Both the position numbers and the translations under genes were made by a program. A stretch of 64,000 bases of DNA, taken from Taudactylus pleione (Eukaryota > Chordata > Amphibia > Anura > Myobatrachidae). Where the stretch lies: assembly GCA_031769625.1 (NCBI GenBank), contig JAUIMM010000126.1, positions 1,822,001 to 1,886,000 on the forward strand. The letters run 5' to 3'. The notes below the pieces were generated by a model. It ran no database searches and was not told the origin of the DNA. It saw only the letters and a list, made by a program, of their open reading frames with translations. This document shows, one piece after another, positions 46,984-57,051 of this stretch; the first letter of the stretch is position 1, and each line of letters begins with the position of its first letter.

Positions 46984-47194
46984 CTTCAACTGAGAAATGT
47001 GCATATTTCACTAAATTAACGGCTTTTTAGTTATAAATATGATAAAACCTCCTCTATTCAGAAAACCATGGTGAAAGAAACTGACATAAACTACATATGT
47101 TTAAGCTCTCAAAAGACACTGCTTACATTTGACACAACTATATACAACTCATATCCATTCCTCCATTGTCCATGTCGCATTTTAGATTCTACTT

Positions 47195-47625
47195 GTCATT
47201 GAGAAAAAGTGGGACCAGGGGTATTTTGGATAACAGAATATTCCGTATTTCTGAATATTTGCATATCATAATGACATATCTTGGGAATAGGACCCCATTA
47301 TACACACAGAATGCATTTATGTGTTATATACACCTGATACACACAGCCTGCAGGTCATTTTATCCAATATTTTCAATAATTTTGTGGCTCAAACAAAGTT
47401 TGTGTTCATACATGAAATTCAGTTATGTTTCATATACACCTTATACACACAGCCTGAAGGTAATTTTATATAATATTTGTAATAATTTGTGCCTTAGACA
47501 AAGTTTGTGTACATTGAACCATCAAAAATCAAAGGTTTCATTATCTCAGTCAAGCCAAAATTATTCCGTATTTCGGAATATTTGGATATGGGAGACTCAA
47601 TCTGTAGTAAGCAGAGCCAACAGAT
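47195..47625. mobile_element. Tigger/MER2-like nonautonomous element
   Basis: The motifs GAATATTTGCATATCATAAT, GACATATCTTGGGAATAGGA, ATATACACCTTATACACACA, CAAAGTTTGTGTACATTGAA and the end GGATATGGGAGACTCAATCT follow the same order as in mammalian pogo-class Tigger/MER2 repeats, as I remember them. A 97-base internal piece is tandemly duplicated (about 47320-47415 and 47416-47512). Confidence 0.55.
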
Positions 47626-48004
47626 AAGATTGCACTGGTAGGTGGAGCAAATGCAAGGAGAGTTAGCACACTTGCTGGAGTACATGCATTTGTTATGCGA
47701 GTGGTGTACCTTACCCCAGAGGCAGTGAGTTCCCAGGGTCAGCACTGCAGTAATACTAATTACATTGGGAAAATCACTGTGAGAAACCTGTTCTCCATAT
47801 GAAAGTGTTTTTCTTGAGATCTCATCCACTGTCATTCTCTCACTGGCTTTAAATTCTTGCTAATAGTATATATAAAAAACTCATTATCTTGCTGTACCTG
47901 TTCTTAAAATTCAGTGCAACAGCCATGATGGTGGGCATGCCCTTGTTCTCTAGAAGAGGTTCCATTCTCCCAATTTCCTCTATAGCTCTTCTTGGGGGCA
48001 GAAT

Positions 48005-48250
48005 ATTATTTTATTAATATAATTTATTTATATGGTGCCACTAGGGTTTCATAGCCCCATACATAGTGCATAGAACATACAGAAAATGTACACAATACAT
48101 GGGTGATCATATAGGACAATTACATATGAGTTTCTAACTTGACAAATATACATAATTATATTTGCAGACTAGTTAATTCCATAGTAATGACAAAAGGCCC
48201 TACCTGCAAGAGCTTATATTCTAGAGGGGCTATGGGTGAACACATCAATG
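48005..48250. repeat. dispersed retroposon-type repeat
   Basis: TTTATTTATATGGTGCCACT at the left and GGCCCTACCTGCAAGAGCTT then ATATTCTAGAGG at the right are the hallmarks of a common amphibian/fish dispersed repeat. It is related in its head to 11430-11690. Confidence 0.5.
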
Positions 48251-48589
48251 GAGAGGGGAGTAGAGTTTAGTACTGCAAAGACTGGAGATTTATATGGAGT
48301 GGTGTTGGGTTTGGGTGAATAAATTTGCTGAGAGGGCACACTGGAAGGCTGGGATTCTGAATAAGTGTCTGATAAAGCATGGTAGGATATTCAAGAGGAT
48401 AGAAGCAGCACAGGAGTTGGGTGTGGAAGTAGGTAATCCAGCAGAAGGAGAGGCAACAGTCATTGGAAAAGTGAAAGGGGACGGGAGGGAGTGTCTGTGA
48501 ATAAAGCTGGTGGTGTAGGAAAGAGAGGAGTGGTTGAGAGCATAGAAGGTGAGTGAGAGGAATTTGATTTTACAATACATAGAACATCC

Positions 48590-48790
48590 TAGTTCACCAC
48601 CCTACAATATAGAGAGCATCCTAGTGCCTTCCAAACAATATACAGAGCATCATAGTGATCACCTTAGAATACAAAGTGCATATTAGTGACCATATTACAA
48701 TAGAGTGACTTAAGTAATATAGAAAGCATCTTAGTGACCTTCATACAATACAGAGGGCATCCTAGTATCTATTGTTCAATATAGAGGGCA
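48590..48790. repeat. minisatellite, about 36-40-bp unit
   Basis: Units of the form CAATATAGAGAGCATCCTAG followed by TGACC and a variable spacer repeat five to six times with 10-25% divergence. Confidence 0.72.
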
Positions 48791-49217
48791 GCTACCTCAG
48801 AGTGGTTTACATATCATCCACACAAATACTTAACTGACCAAGGAATCTAAATACAGTTGCTTTTTGTCTCTGCTTCAACTGCATGTCATCGCCTCGCACT
48901 TCACTCCCCCAGAATGGACCATTATATCCAACACAGTCACCTACTGCCAAAGCCTCAAAAGATTAATAAACATAACTGATAAAGCCCATTTCAGTCAGAA
49001 ATAATTGTAATAAGATCTTCATTTCGCGTTTGCATTAGTTAAGAGACATAAACATTAAACACCATCTTTGCTGATCTTATTTTTGAACTAGTCTTTATAT
49101 TAAATTCATCAGTTCAGATAAACACAAGTTACAATATCAATCAATCTTTTTTGCATCCAACCCCCATACCAACCCGCTCCTCACCTCCTTACACGCAGGG
49201 GTGTGTCTTGCATATAA
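48790..49217. other. intergenic, nothing recognised
   Basis: AT-rich DNA before the next element. Confidence 0.5.
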
Positions 49218-50095
49218 CTGGTGGCGTAACTAGGGCAGGGCTACCGGGGCTCGTGCCCTGGGCGCCATGGGACCGGTGGCACAGGAGAGCAAAGTCAGCC
49301 ACGGTACAGGTCCCGGAGGTCCGCCCTAGTCAGTTAGTGTAGTGCTGACCGCAGTGAGTGAGGTCCACACTACACATTTACACACACTTGTACTACCCGG
49401 CGGCGATGCGTGTGTTTCAGAAGTCATTGAGAGTCAGACAGACTCTCATTCGCTGCTGCACCTACTGCCAGAGCTGGGCTGGAGCTCACACATGAGCTTC
49501 GCCTTCCGGCTCCTGCAGTGAGTGATGGGAGAGAAGTCATGACGTCTCTCCCATAGTACTGAGCGGGAGGACAGAGGAGCAGACACCGGCGGGCATGGCA
49601 GGAGCCGGGATTCAGGTAAGGTGTTTTGTGTGTGTATGTAAGGGGCATTACTGGCATTGTATCACTACAGGGACTGGGGCGGTACACCTGTCAAACCATA
49701 ATGCAGGTGTCCTAAGGCGAGCTCAGGGAGGACAGAAACCTTCCATGGAGCAGAAGGCCTGCATAAGGGGGACCACTACTGGGGGCATTGCAAACTGGGG
49801 GTACTGCATAGGGGGGATTGTATAAGGGGGCACTTCATAAAGGGCACTGTATAATGGTGCACTACTGGGGCACTGTATAAAGGGCACTACTACATGGGGA
49901 CATTGCATAAGGGGCATTACTACAGTGGGCATTGCAAGAGAGGCACTACTACTGGGGGCATTAAGGTGTGGAAAGGAATGTCTCCAGAGTGACAAGAAAG
50001 GGGTGTGTGTCATGTTGTGGCCCTTGTGACATGTGACCACACCCATTTTTTTGGCATGCGCGCCTTCGGCTCCAAATACCCTAGTTACGCCACTG
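49218..50095. mobile_element. hAT-like CAGTGGCGTAACTA element
   Basis: The left GGTGGCGTAACTAGGG and right CCCTAGTTACGCCACTG are inverted. The subterminal GTGCCCTGGGCGCC is opposed by GCGCGCCTTCGGC. No clear TSD. It contains a minisatellite of GGGGGCATT/GGGGCACTACTAC units (49765-49965). Confidence 0.7.
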
Positions 50096-50734
50096 GTAGA
50101 GCGTGTGTTCCAGGTGGCAGACTGCTCATGATTATATTCCACATTTCTAGTGATTGATCTCTGGGAGTACCCACCTAGTTAACAGCGGCAGAACCAGGTG
50201 GGTATAAAGATGACCACCAATGAAAAAGCCCAGTGAACAGCCGCATTTAACCTATTGCCAGCATACAGATACTGTATTCCCATAGGTGGCACAGCTCTTC
50301 ATCTTCACATACTGCATCACCTGACCCAGTGCTCTGCTTTCTCCAATAGATCTGGATCTCTGCTCTTTCCCACACATCACAGTTTAAGGTAAGTTTATTC
50401 CCTTATCTCCAAGTATTCAGAGTTTGTGTGTCTCTCTCTGTATCCTTTAACCCCTATGAATAGAGTCGGATTAAGGGGGGCACAGGGGGCAAATGCCACA
50501 GGCCCCCCTCTCTCAGACCCCATGGTGTAACTAGGGGGGGGGGTCGAGCAAGGCATGTGCTCTGGGTTCCGTGGCAGGCACAGCAGAGGGGACGACGCCG
50601 GCCAGGGCAGCGTATCCAGAAGTTGCAATGTAGCTTCCTGCTCTGTGAGTCCCGGCATCTCCTTTCTGTGTCTGATCACATCTCCTCCCCTTCAGTCATA
50701 TTCACAATTCAAAATAAAGTCTGAGTGGAGACAG

Positions 50735-50914
50735 CTTACCAATGAGCCATCTGTCATTATAAAGGAAGACTATGAATTCTAACTATGTTAAGCTACTTCA
50801 CAGTCTTATTGATCTAAAATACAGTCATGTAATATTTGAGCTTAGCACCTCACGCTGTGCAGTCAGTCAGCTTATCATTGGAGCTACCTGCTACTACAAT
50901 GAAAACCTGTGAAT
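50735..50914 (-). repeat. tRNA-like tandem repeat, first copies
   Basis: On the minus strand 50875-50810 reads GGTAGCTCCAATGATAAGCT then GACTGACTGCACAGCGTGAG. The plus strand is flanked by GAATTCTAACTATGTTAAGC. It aligns with the better-preserved unit at 51241-51396, and the tail of a further unit (CCAATGAGCCATCTG) precedes it at 50740. Confidence 0.6.
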
Positions 50915-51236
50915 CAGTGGCGTAAGTTCATCCCAGATGCTCGGAGGCAAGTTATAATTAGGTGCCCCCCGTCACAGCCGCTGACACTGTAATGTAGCAA
51001 TTCTCATGCAGACAGGTTATAGATAGAGGAAGGCAGCAGCTGATGGTCTGACATGGAGCTCTCCACTAGTGTATGGTGGCTTCTCAGGTGCCGTGAAGGG
51101 CCATGACGGTACATTCCGGGTACATAGTTACAGTCCTAGGTGGGGTGAATATGTTGTGGACAATGGAGGAGGTGCCCCCTTCATAGCTGGAGCCCGGCGG
51201 CAGGCGCCTCCATTGTCTCCCATAGTTCTGCCTCTG
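50915..51236. mobile_element. hAT-like CAGTGGCGTAAGTT element, perfect 8-bp TSD
   Basis: The ends are CAGTGGCGTAAGTTCATCC and GTTCTGCCTCTG. The duplication CTGTGAAT lies at 50907-50914 and 51237-51244. The element splits two units of a tRNA-like tandem repeat, and the unit sequence is restored if it is removed. Confidence 0.82.
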
Positions 51237-51396
51237 CTGTGAATTCTAACTATATCAAGCTATTTCACATTCTCCTTAATTTAAAATAGTCATACAGTAC
51301 CTAGGATTCGAACTTCGCACCTTCATGCTTTGCAGTCAGTCACCTAACCAATGGAGCCATCTACTACTACAGTGAAAGCCTGTGAATTCTAACTAT
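51237..51396 (-). repeat. tRNA-like unit (SINE head type)
   Basis: The minus strand of 51355-51300 reads GGCTCCATTGGTTAGGTGAC, TGACTGCAAAGCATGAAGGT and GCGAAGTTCGAATCCTAGG. This gives an A-box-like TTGGTTAGGTGAC, a CTGCAAA anticodon-loop-like stretch (GCA would be a cysteine anticodon), and a good B box AGTTCGAATCC. The acceptor stem does not fold, so this is a tRNA-derived repeat, not a tRNA gene. Confidence 0.6.
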
Positions 51397-51871
51397 GGGC
51401 CTCATTCAGCAAGGAATGCAGTTGCTTACATGCACGCAATCGGACGATTGTTGCGTTCTGCGCATGCATATGCATCGCAGTGTGCAAACCAGTAATCACA
51501 GTGACTACGCAAACCCATCGCAGAGTGATTGACAGGAAGTGCCATTTGTGGGTGGTGACAGGGTGGTAGCCGAAGGCTGGCGTGCCACTGCGTTTCAACG
51601 GTGTTGCAGGGGCATGCATAAATTAGCCACTATGGTACATACGGAGCCTGAAGCCTCATAGCATGCGCTGAAGTAAGCAATTCCTGAGTAAGGTCTGACC
51701 TGACTTACCTGTGCGTGAGGCTTCGATGATACTTGATTGCACCAATGTTTTTGCAGTCTTGCTAAACATTATGGATGTGCACGTATGTGAAGTGGGCGTA
51801 TTTACGTAGTGCTGCTGCGGCATTGCGTTTGCTGTGAATTAGCATATTGCAATTCGTAGTGAATCAGGCCC
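51397..51871. mobile_element. Harbinger-like element, TAT duplication
   Basis: The ends are GGGCCTCATTCAGCAAGG and GTAGTGAATCAGGCCC, with TAT at 51394-51396 and 51872-51874. The interior has CGCATGCATATGCATCGCAG and AGTAAGCAATTCCTGAGTAA motifs. Confidence 0.68.
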
Positions 51872-51959
51872 TATGCCCTCTTCATGGACCTGCTACACTC
51901 GCTCTAAAATCAAGCATTTGGAACCCCCCTCTAGAAATTCTGCATTTGCCACTGGCGTG

Positions 51960-52795
51960 GAGATGGTCCCGGACCCTGCAGCAGACCGTCCCGTCCCATA
52001 GAAGGTGTGTACATGTAGTGGATTCCTATTGGAAGCTCATAGTGCTAATCTCAGGCAAGGCTGTCACTAGAGCTTCCAGCGGGTAGCCCACACTGCTAAC
52101 TGCCGGGCTCACAGTTCATAAAGGGGCTGCAGACTGCAAAAATTGATTGGAATGCTGGTGCCGGCCATAATTCGACGTCCGTCTGACCTCAAAATAAAGA
52201 ATCCCATGCAGAAGTAGCCCTCCTGAAATCTAAAGGTTGGAGAGCTGTTTCCATTTATTTAAATTTGAATAAAATTTGGAATTATTTAAACTTTAAGACC
52301 AAGGGGAGAATTTATGAAGCCGCAGCTTCCTGGCGGGTTGCAAGTGAGTATTTAAAATGGCACCCGGAGTCATTGTTAGACGCGCTGGGCTTTACACTGA
52401 CTGCAGGTGCCGTTTTAAATATGGACCCACAACCCGCCGGGAAGCAGCAGCTTACAGAAGCTGCTGCTTCGTAAATTTTCCCCAAGTCTTTAGTTGATTT
52501 AGACACACACTCTTCTCCTACAGTGATGTTGAGGTTTAGCTTAATTTATGTTTTAAATGAATAAGGACAGTAGAGCATCAGGTAAATTTGTTTGTTTAAA
52601 AGTTTGTATTACTGTGACAATGCTCTTCAGACATTACTTTTGTAGTGGGTATAGTGTGGGTGAAGGCTTATAGACAGCATGTAATAGAGTGTACAGTATA
52701 ACTGTATTGTACAGTGTGTAAGTTAGGGTGTCATGTTTTGTTTCTGAAGTTGCCAGGTTAATTTAGCATGAAGTCTATATATGGCTGTGTACCCT
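51960..52795. other. intergenic, with a palindromic segment near 52310-52490
   Basis: GAATTTATGAAGCCGCAGCT at 52311 is opposed by AGCTGCTGCTTCGTAAATTT near 52459. Between them AAAATGGCACCCGGAGTCAT and ACTGCAGGTGCCGTTTTAAA also pair. It is probably a MITE, ends about 52302-52490. The rest is AT-rich without features. Confidence 0.5.
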
Positions 52796-53165
52796 GGGCC
52801 TGATTCCGAGGAGGGCGCTAATGTATGTGCACACAGTGGAAATCCACTGGTGTACTCAAACACTCCACCATCGGCGCAACATTGCTTTGACCATCGACAC
52901 TTATGACACCCTATAGCTGGTGCAGTGTCTTCTTCAGAACTTTCTCTAATTATGGACTCTGTAGTTGCGGCTTTGCGTTTGAGAACGCAGCCACGCTCAC
53001 TGACACGCCCCTTGCCACTCCCATAATACGACCATGATAGAACCTTCTTTTGCGTTCACCCACCTCCCAGGAACGCCCATGAGTGTCCACCGCCAGCTCT
53101 ATTACAAGCCACTCAGTTTGCAACAGCAGTCTCTGCAACACTGCGGTCACCTTTGAATCAGGGCC
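52796..53165. mobile_element. Harbinger-like element, decayed ends
   Basis: GGGCCTGATTCCGAGGAGGG at the left and CTTTGAATCAGGGCC at the right. Flanking triplets do not match. The interior has the CGCCCATGAGTGTCCACCGC type of GC-rich sequence. Confidence 0.55.
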
Positions 53166-53630
53166 TCTGTTTCTCTCTGAGACAGGAAGCTCTAAACAGC
53201 TGAAGCGGTTGTGACATCACAAACTACACTATAAAGAATTATACTAAAGTTTTTTAAAAAATATACCTAATAAGAAGGGACTCATCATTTCCATAAATAC
53301 CAGTCTCATTAACATTGATCAGTCTTTATTGTACCAGCAGGTAAGCACATAGACTTAGTAACTCCAAAATGGCAAGTGACCCTTAGCAAAATGAGAGAAG
53401 GTTTCCACACACATCTTACTGTCCTCAGGGGCACTTAGCCAATAACAGAATGTATGATAATATGGTATCAGCACAGGGTAGGCACAGGTAGCATAGGAAT
53501 AAAGATACCCGTTTGTAGTAAAAGAACAGAGCAGCTCTGTGTGTGTGGGGCATGGAATGGGTCCCTACCAGAATGTATTGTGTTACAGTGTCTACAGATG
53601 GGAAACAGTCCAGGCCTTGGAGTTGTTAGG
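53166..53630. other. intergenic, nothing recognised
   Basis: AT-rich to mixed DNA without gene or repeat ends. Confidence 0.45.
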
Positions 53631-53638
53631 CTGCTGGA

Positions 53639-53918
53639 CAGAGCCGTAACTAGACTTTTTGTTGCCCTGTGTCAGAGAGAGCATTGGCGCCGCCCCCCAA
53701 ACCCCCACCCCCCCTGTTATTTAAACAGGGACATAAGATCGGGCCATGACTTCATGGGGAAGGGTCAGGTAAGAGACAGGGGAGGCCAGGAGATGCTGGG
53801 AATAAAAGAGGAAGCTACAAGTGAGAATGATAATAAACAGCAAAATTTACAGGCCCAAACAGCGCCCCCTGCCCTGCGGTGCCCTGGCACAGGTTGCACC
53901 ACCCTAGTTACGGCCCTG
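53639..53918. mobile_element. hAT-like CAGAGCCGTAACTAG element, perfect 8-bp TSD
   Basis: The ends are CAGAGCCGTAACTAGAC and CCCTAGTTACGGCCCTG. The duplication CTGCTGGA lies at 53631-53638 and 53919-53926. It shares its interior with 60472-60748 on the opposite strand (ATTGGCGCC and AGGAGATGCTGGGAATAAAA against TTTTATCCCCAGCATCTCCT). Confidence 0.86.
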
Positions 53919-54295
53919 CTGCTGGACTAGGGAGCTCCCTCACACTGATGCAGAACATTGTGTCTGGGAGTCCTATCTCTGCATGGGCATACTGGGGGTG
54001 ATTGCTGTGACTGACATCGGTCAGGACTTGCGTGTGGAGTGCAGCCTCCTCTCACGAACACTGTGTGGGTAAGATATGAGCTACTGGACTGCTGATTAAT
54101 TAGGCAATTGTTTAAATACTGTACCATTTAGTGTCATATATTATATTGTATTGCCACCTTAAAATATAATACATATTATAGTTGTATCTTCCTGTTGTCT
54201 TGCCTGCCTGATCCGTGAACTATAACAATATGCTGGGTTACATGAATGAGGCAAGATATAATATTAATGATATTTAGATGTATAAACTCACATAC

Positions 54296-54620
54296 AATGC
54301 GTGATTTATGTGTGTTTATATTCTTATTATAACATCCTTGTTTTTAAATTGTTGTACCACTTAGCAGTACATATTAAACTATACAGTTTATTACTCTCAC
54401 GTAGTTATATAATGTTATATATACATTTTTTTATACTCTTTGATTGCTTTGCATTTCCAATTGCTTTCACAAACTGCAGGTTAGTAAATATACCAACAAG
54501 TTGTGACTATATTTACAATCAACTTGAAGATTAATACAGTTTATGATAATTTTTTTCTGTTTTCATAACTGCTGTATTGATGACCTCACAATGAGTATGA
54601 CAGAAAGAATAGAGCTCTAG
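54296..54620. repeat. direct repeat, copy 1 (empty-site copy)
   Basis: From GCGTGATTTATGTGTG through TTGTACCACTTAGCAGTACA to TGATGACCTCACAATGA it matches 55775-56800. It lacks the two insertions present there, including the one at the TTA of ACCACTTAGCAG (54361-54363). Confidence 0.72.
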
Positions 54621-54819
54621 TGGTCCGGGAGCTGTGATTGGCTCGCGGCTGGCTTTTGAAGTGCCGTCAGAGTTGTTCAGGAATTCTCCTGGCTGCCTTT
54701 GCAGCATCGCTGCCACCCGGGCCCCCATCTCTGAAAAGCAGTCAGCGCTAACTCTACCTGGCTGGCTGCACCAGCGCAGCTAGCTGAAAAGACCATGAAA
54801 ATAAGGTACTCTCTGACCT

Positions 54820-55265
54820 TGCCATGTGCTCTCCCCCCTGTTCCAGCCAGCCTTCCCTGTTCACCCGTCTTCCCTGCCTTGCCCCCCCTCTGTTACAGCT
54901 TTGCTGCCCTGTGCTTACCCCCAAGCCCAGCAAGCCTTCCTTGTCCCCTCCTAGTCAGCCTTCCCTGCCCTGTGCCTACCCCCTAGTTAAGCCAGCCTTC
55001 CCTGTCCCCCCCAGTCAGACAGCTTTCCCTGTCTGCCCCCTAGTCCAGCCATCCTTCTGTCTCCCCCATAATCAGCCAACCTTTCCTGCCCTTTGCCTCC
55101 CCCCCTAGTTCAGCCAGTGTTCCATGCCCTCCCTAGTCAGCCAGCCTTCTCTGCCCAGTCCCCCCTAGTCAGCCAGCCTTTCATGCCGTGTGCCTCCCTC
55201 CCTAGTCCAGACAGCCTTCCCTGCCCCCCCGTCCAGCCAGCCTTCCCTGCCCTGTGTTCTGCACT
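54820..55265. repeat. C/T-rich minisatellite (CAGCCTTCCCTGCCC)
   Basis: Units of roughly 35-60 bases built on CAGCCAGCCTTCCCTG and CCTGTGCCTACCCCCTAGT. The proline-rich open frames here are by-products. A TA-rich microsatellite (55311-55350) follows. Confidence 0.75.
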
Positions 55266-55310
55266 TACCCTTCTAGCTTTTTCTGTGGATCCAGCTTTTT
55301 CAGTGTAATG

Positions 55311-55319
55311 AATATATAT

Positions 55320-55351
<32 letters not shown>

Positions 55352-55352
55352 A
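55311..55352. repeat. (TA)n microsatellite
   Basis: TA dinucleotides interrupted once or twice by AA or TAATA. Confidence 0.85.
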
Positions 55353-55861
55353 TATTTTATAGCATGTCAATCTAACAACAACCACAGCGCAGAGTTTGTG
55401 AATTCTTAAAGGCACCAATTGATGTACCACCCCCCAGTGTAGCTCTGCCCACCTCTGCCCTACTCCACCTCCGGGTGGGGGGGGGGGGGCTGCCTATCTT
55501 GTCAGTACTGGGCCCTGCAATTTCTGATGGCAGCCCTGCGTGTGAGCACCACTCACAGTCACACATGTATTTCTGGAGCCAAGCCTTGGTCATAGACCAC
55601 TTCAAATCCTAAGGACTATAGCGACCATCCAACTATCTTCTGAGTAACGTGTCAACATATACTATCATCTTTCCTTATTGGAATACACAATTTATGTGTT
55701 TATTTAGGGGACAATTGCCTGTGCTCCTCAAGCCCACACTTATAGATTGCATCTTGCGATAGATATTGGTCTTATGCGTGATTTGTGTGTGGTTTTTTCT
55801 TTATTTATTATTATTATTATTATTATAACACATCTTTGTTTTTAATTAGTTGTACCACTTA

Positions 55862-56233
55862 AGCTGGCCATACACGCTACAATTATCGGGCGATCCGCCT
55901 GTTATCGGCGAATCGCCCCGATAATTGTAGCGTGTGGGGGGGCGACCGAGTGTTAAATATTGCTCGGTCGGGCATGCCGGATTGTCCAGCATGCCCGTCC
56001 GTTGCGATATTTACCGGTAAACTGTCGGTCGCATCGGGCAGTGTATGCCCAGCCGCGGCCGACAGACAGACATTTCCTGTGTTCCTTCCTACGGAGGCGG
56101 AGCGCGGATGTTGGGCTGATGCACTGTGAGAGAAATCTCACAGTGTATGCCGGCGACATCTGCGGCTGGCAGGCTGCCAGATAAAATGTCTGTCGGTCTG
56201 ACAGACATTTTATCTGGCCGTGTATGCCCAGCA
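55862..56233. mobile_element. Harbinger-type element with terminal hairpins, TTA duplication, empty site known
   Basis: The ends are AGCTGGCCATACACGC and GGCCGTGTATGCCCAGCA, flanked by TTA at 55859-55861 and 56234-56236. The left end folds (ACACGCTACAATTATCGGGC against CCCGATAATTGTAGCGTGT). The right end folds (CCAGATAAAATGTCTGTC against GACAGACATTTTATCTGG). The unoccupied target is present at 54355-54372. Confidence 0.85.
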
Positions 56234-56392
56234 TTAGCAGTACATATTAAAATATACAGTGTATTACTCTCACATAGCTAAATAATTGTATAAGTCTATT
56301 TTTTATATTGTTTTATTTCATTGCTTTGACAAACCACGTGTTAGAGATCTGCCCACAAGTGGTGAGTTACAGAAGAATAGAGACTGTGGGGT

Positions 56393-56515
56393 CTATTTAC
56401 TAAGCAGTATTAGGAGACAGAGTGAAAAGTGATAAGGTGCCAGCCAATCAGCTCCCAACTGTCATCTTTCAAACACAGCCTGTGAGATGGCAGTTAGGAG
56501 CTGATTGGCTGGAAC
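56393..56515. mobile_element. MITE of the GATGTACTAAGCC family, partial
   Basis: GGGGTCTATTTACTAAGCAG starts it and the core GGTGCCAGCCAATCAGCTCC is inverted as AGGAGCTGATTGGCTGG. The right terminal part is missing. Confidence 0.55.
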
Positions 56516-56849
56516 CTATTATACCATTGTATACAAGCTCACTTTGACCACTGCTATTTCCGACTGCCCTAGGGAATTATGTCTCAGGTGCCATCATCTC
56601 TTGAGAAATATATAATTATGTCATTTTATATTTCATCCAATTCTTTTGTTGTTGTTATATGAATATATTCTTTGTCTCAGATGATATTTTAACAATCAAC
56701 TTGAAAATAAGTTTGTTATAAATTGTTCTGTTTCTATAACTGCTATATTGATGACCTCATAATGACTATGGTTCTCACACATATATGTGACAATAGAACT
56801 CTAGAACCACTCACAGTTACCTTGTATAATGAAGGAATCAGTATGTATG

Positions 56850-57050
56850 ACCACCGGCCGCATGGCCATGCGGTTCAAATCCCGACGCCGGAAGACCGGC
56901 AGCAGTGATGTCGGTATGCCGGGCTTCTGGCTCACGACGTAGGGATAATAATAGGCGTAGGAATTTCGACGCCTATCATTAGACCCCTGCCAGGATTAGA
57001 CAGCTGGGAAGCCAGCGGTCGGCATTTCGACCGTCGGCTTCCTGACTGCA
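56850..57050. mobile_element. short element of the GGATGCAGTCAGGAAGCC family without array
   Basis: The right end GGCTTCCTGACTGCATCC is the inverse of the left end of 44391-44837. CG-rich blocks GCCGCATGGCCATGCGG and TTTCGACGCCTATCATTA are shared with that family. The GGGTTAGGCACC array is absent. Confidence 0.55.
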
Positions 57051-57051
57051 T

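Larger units (their letters stand above)
55775..56805. repeat. direct repeat, copy 2, with two insertions
   Basis: GCGTGATTTGTGTGTG at 55778 through TTGTACCACTTA matches copy 1. It then continues after the 55862-56233 insertion as TTAGCAGTACATATTAAA. It also carries about 300 extra bases around 56380-56690, which include a MITE. It resumes as CAATCAACTTGAAAATAAG and TTGATGACCTCATAATGA. Confidence 0.7.

Noticed and set aside
47166..47627. 153-codon plus-strand frame
   Set aside because: It lies in a Tigger-like noncoding repeat with an internal tandem duplication; no transposase motif is present.
51290..51365. Functional tRNA-Cys gene on the minus strand
   Set aside because: A- and B-box-like motifs are present but the acceptor and D stems do not pair, and the unit is part of a tandem repeat.
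54795..55308. Proline-rich open frames
   Set aside because: By-product of the CAGCCTTCCCTG minisatellite.
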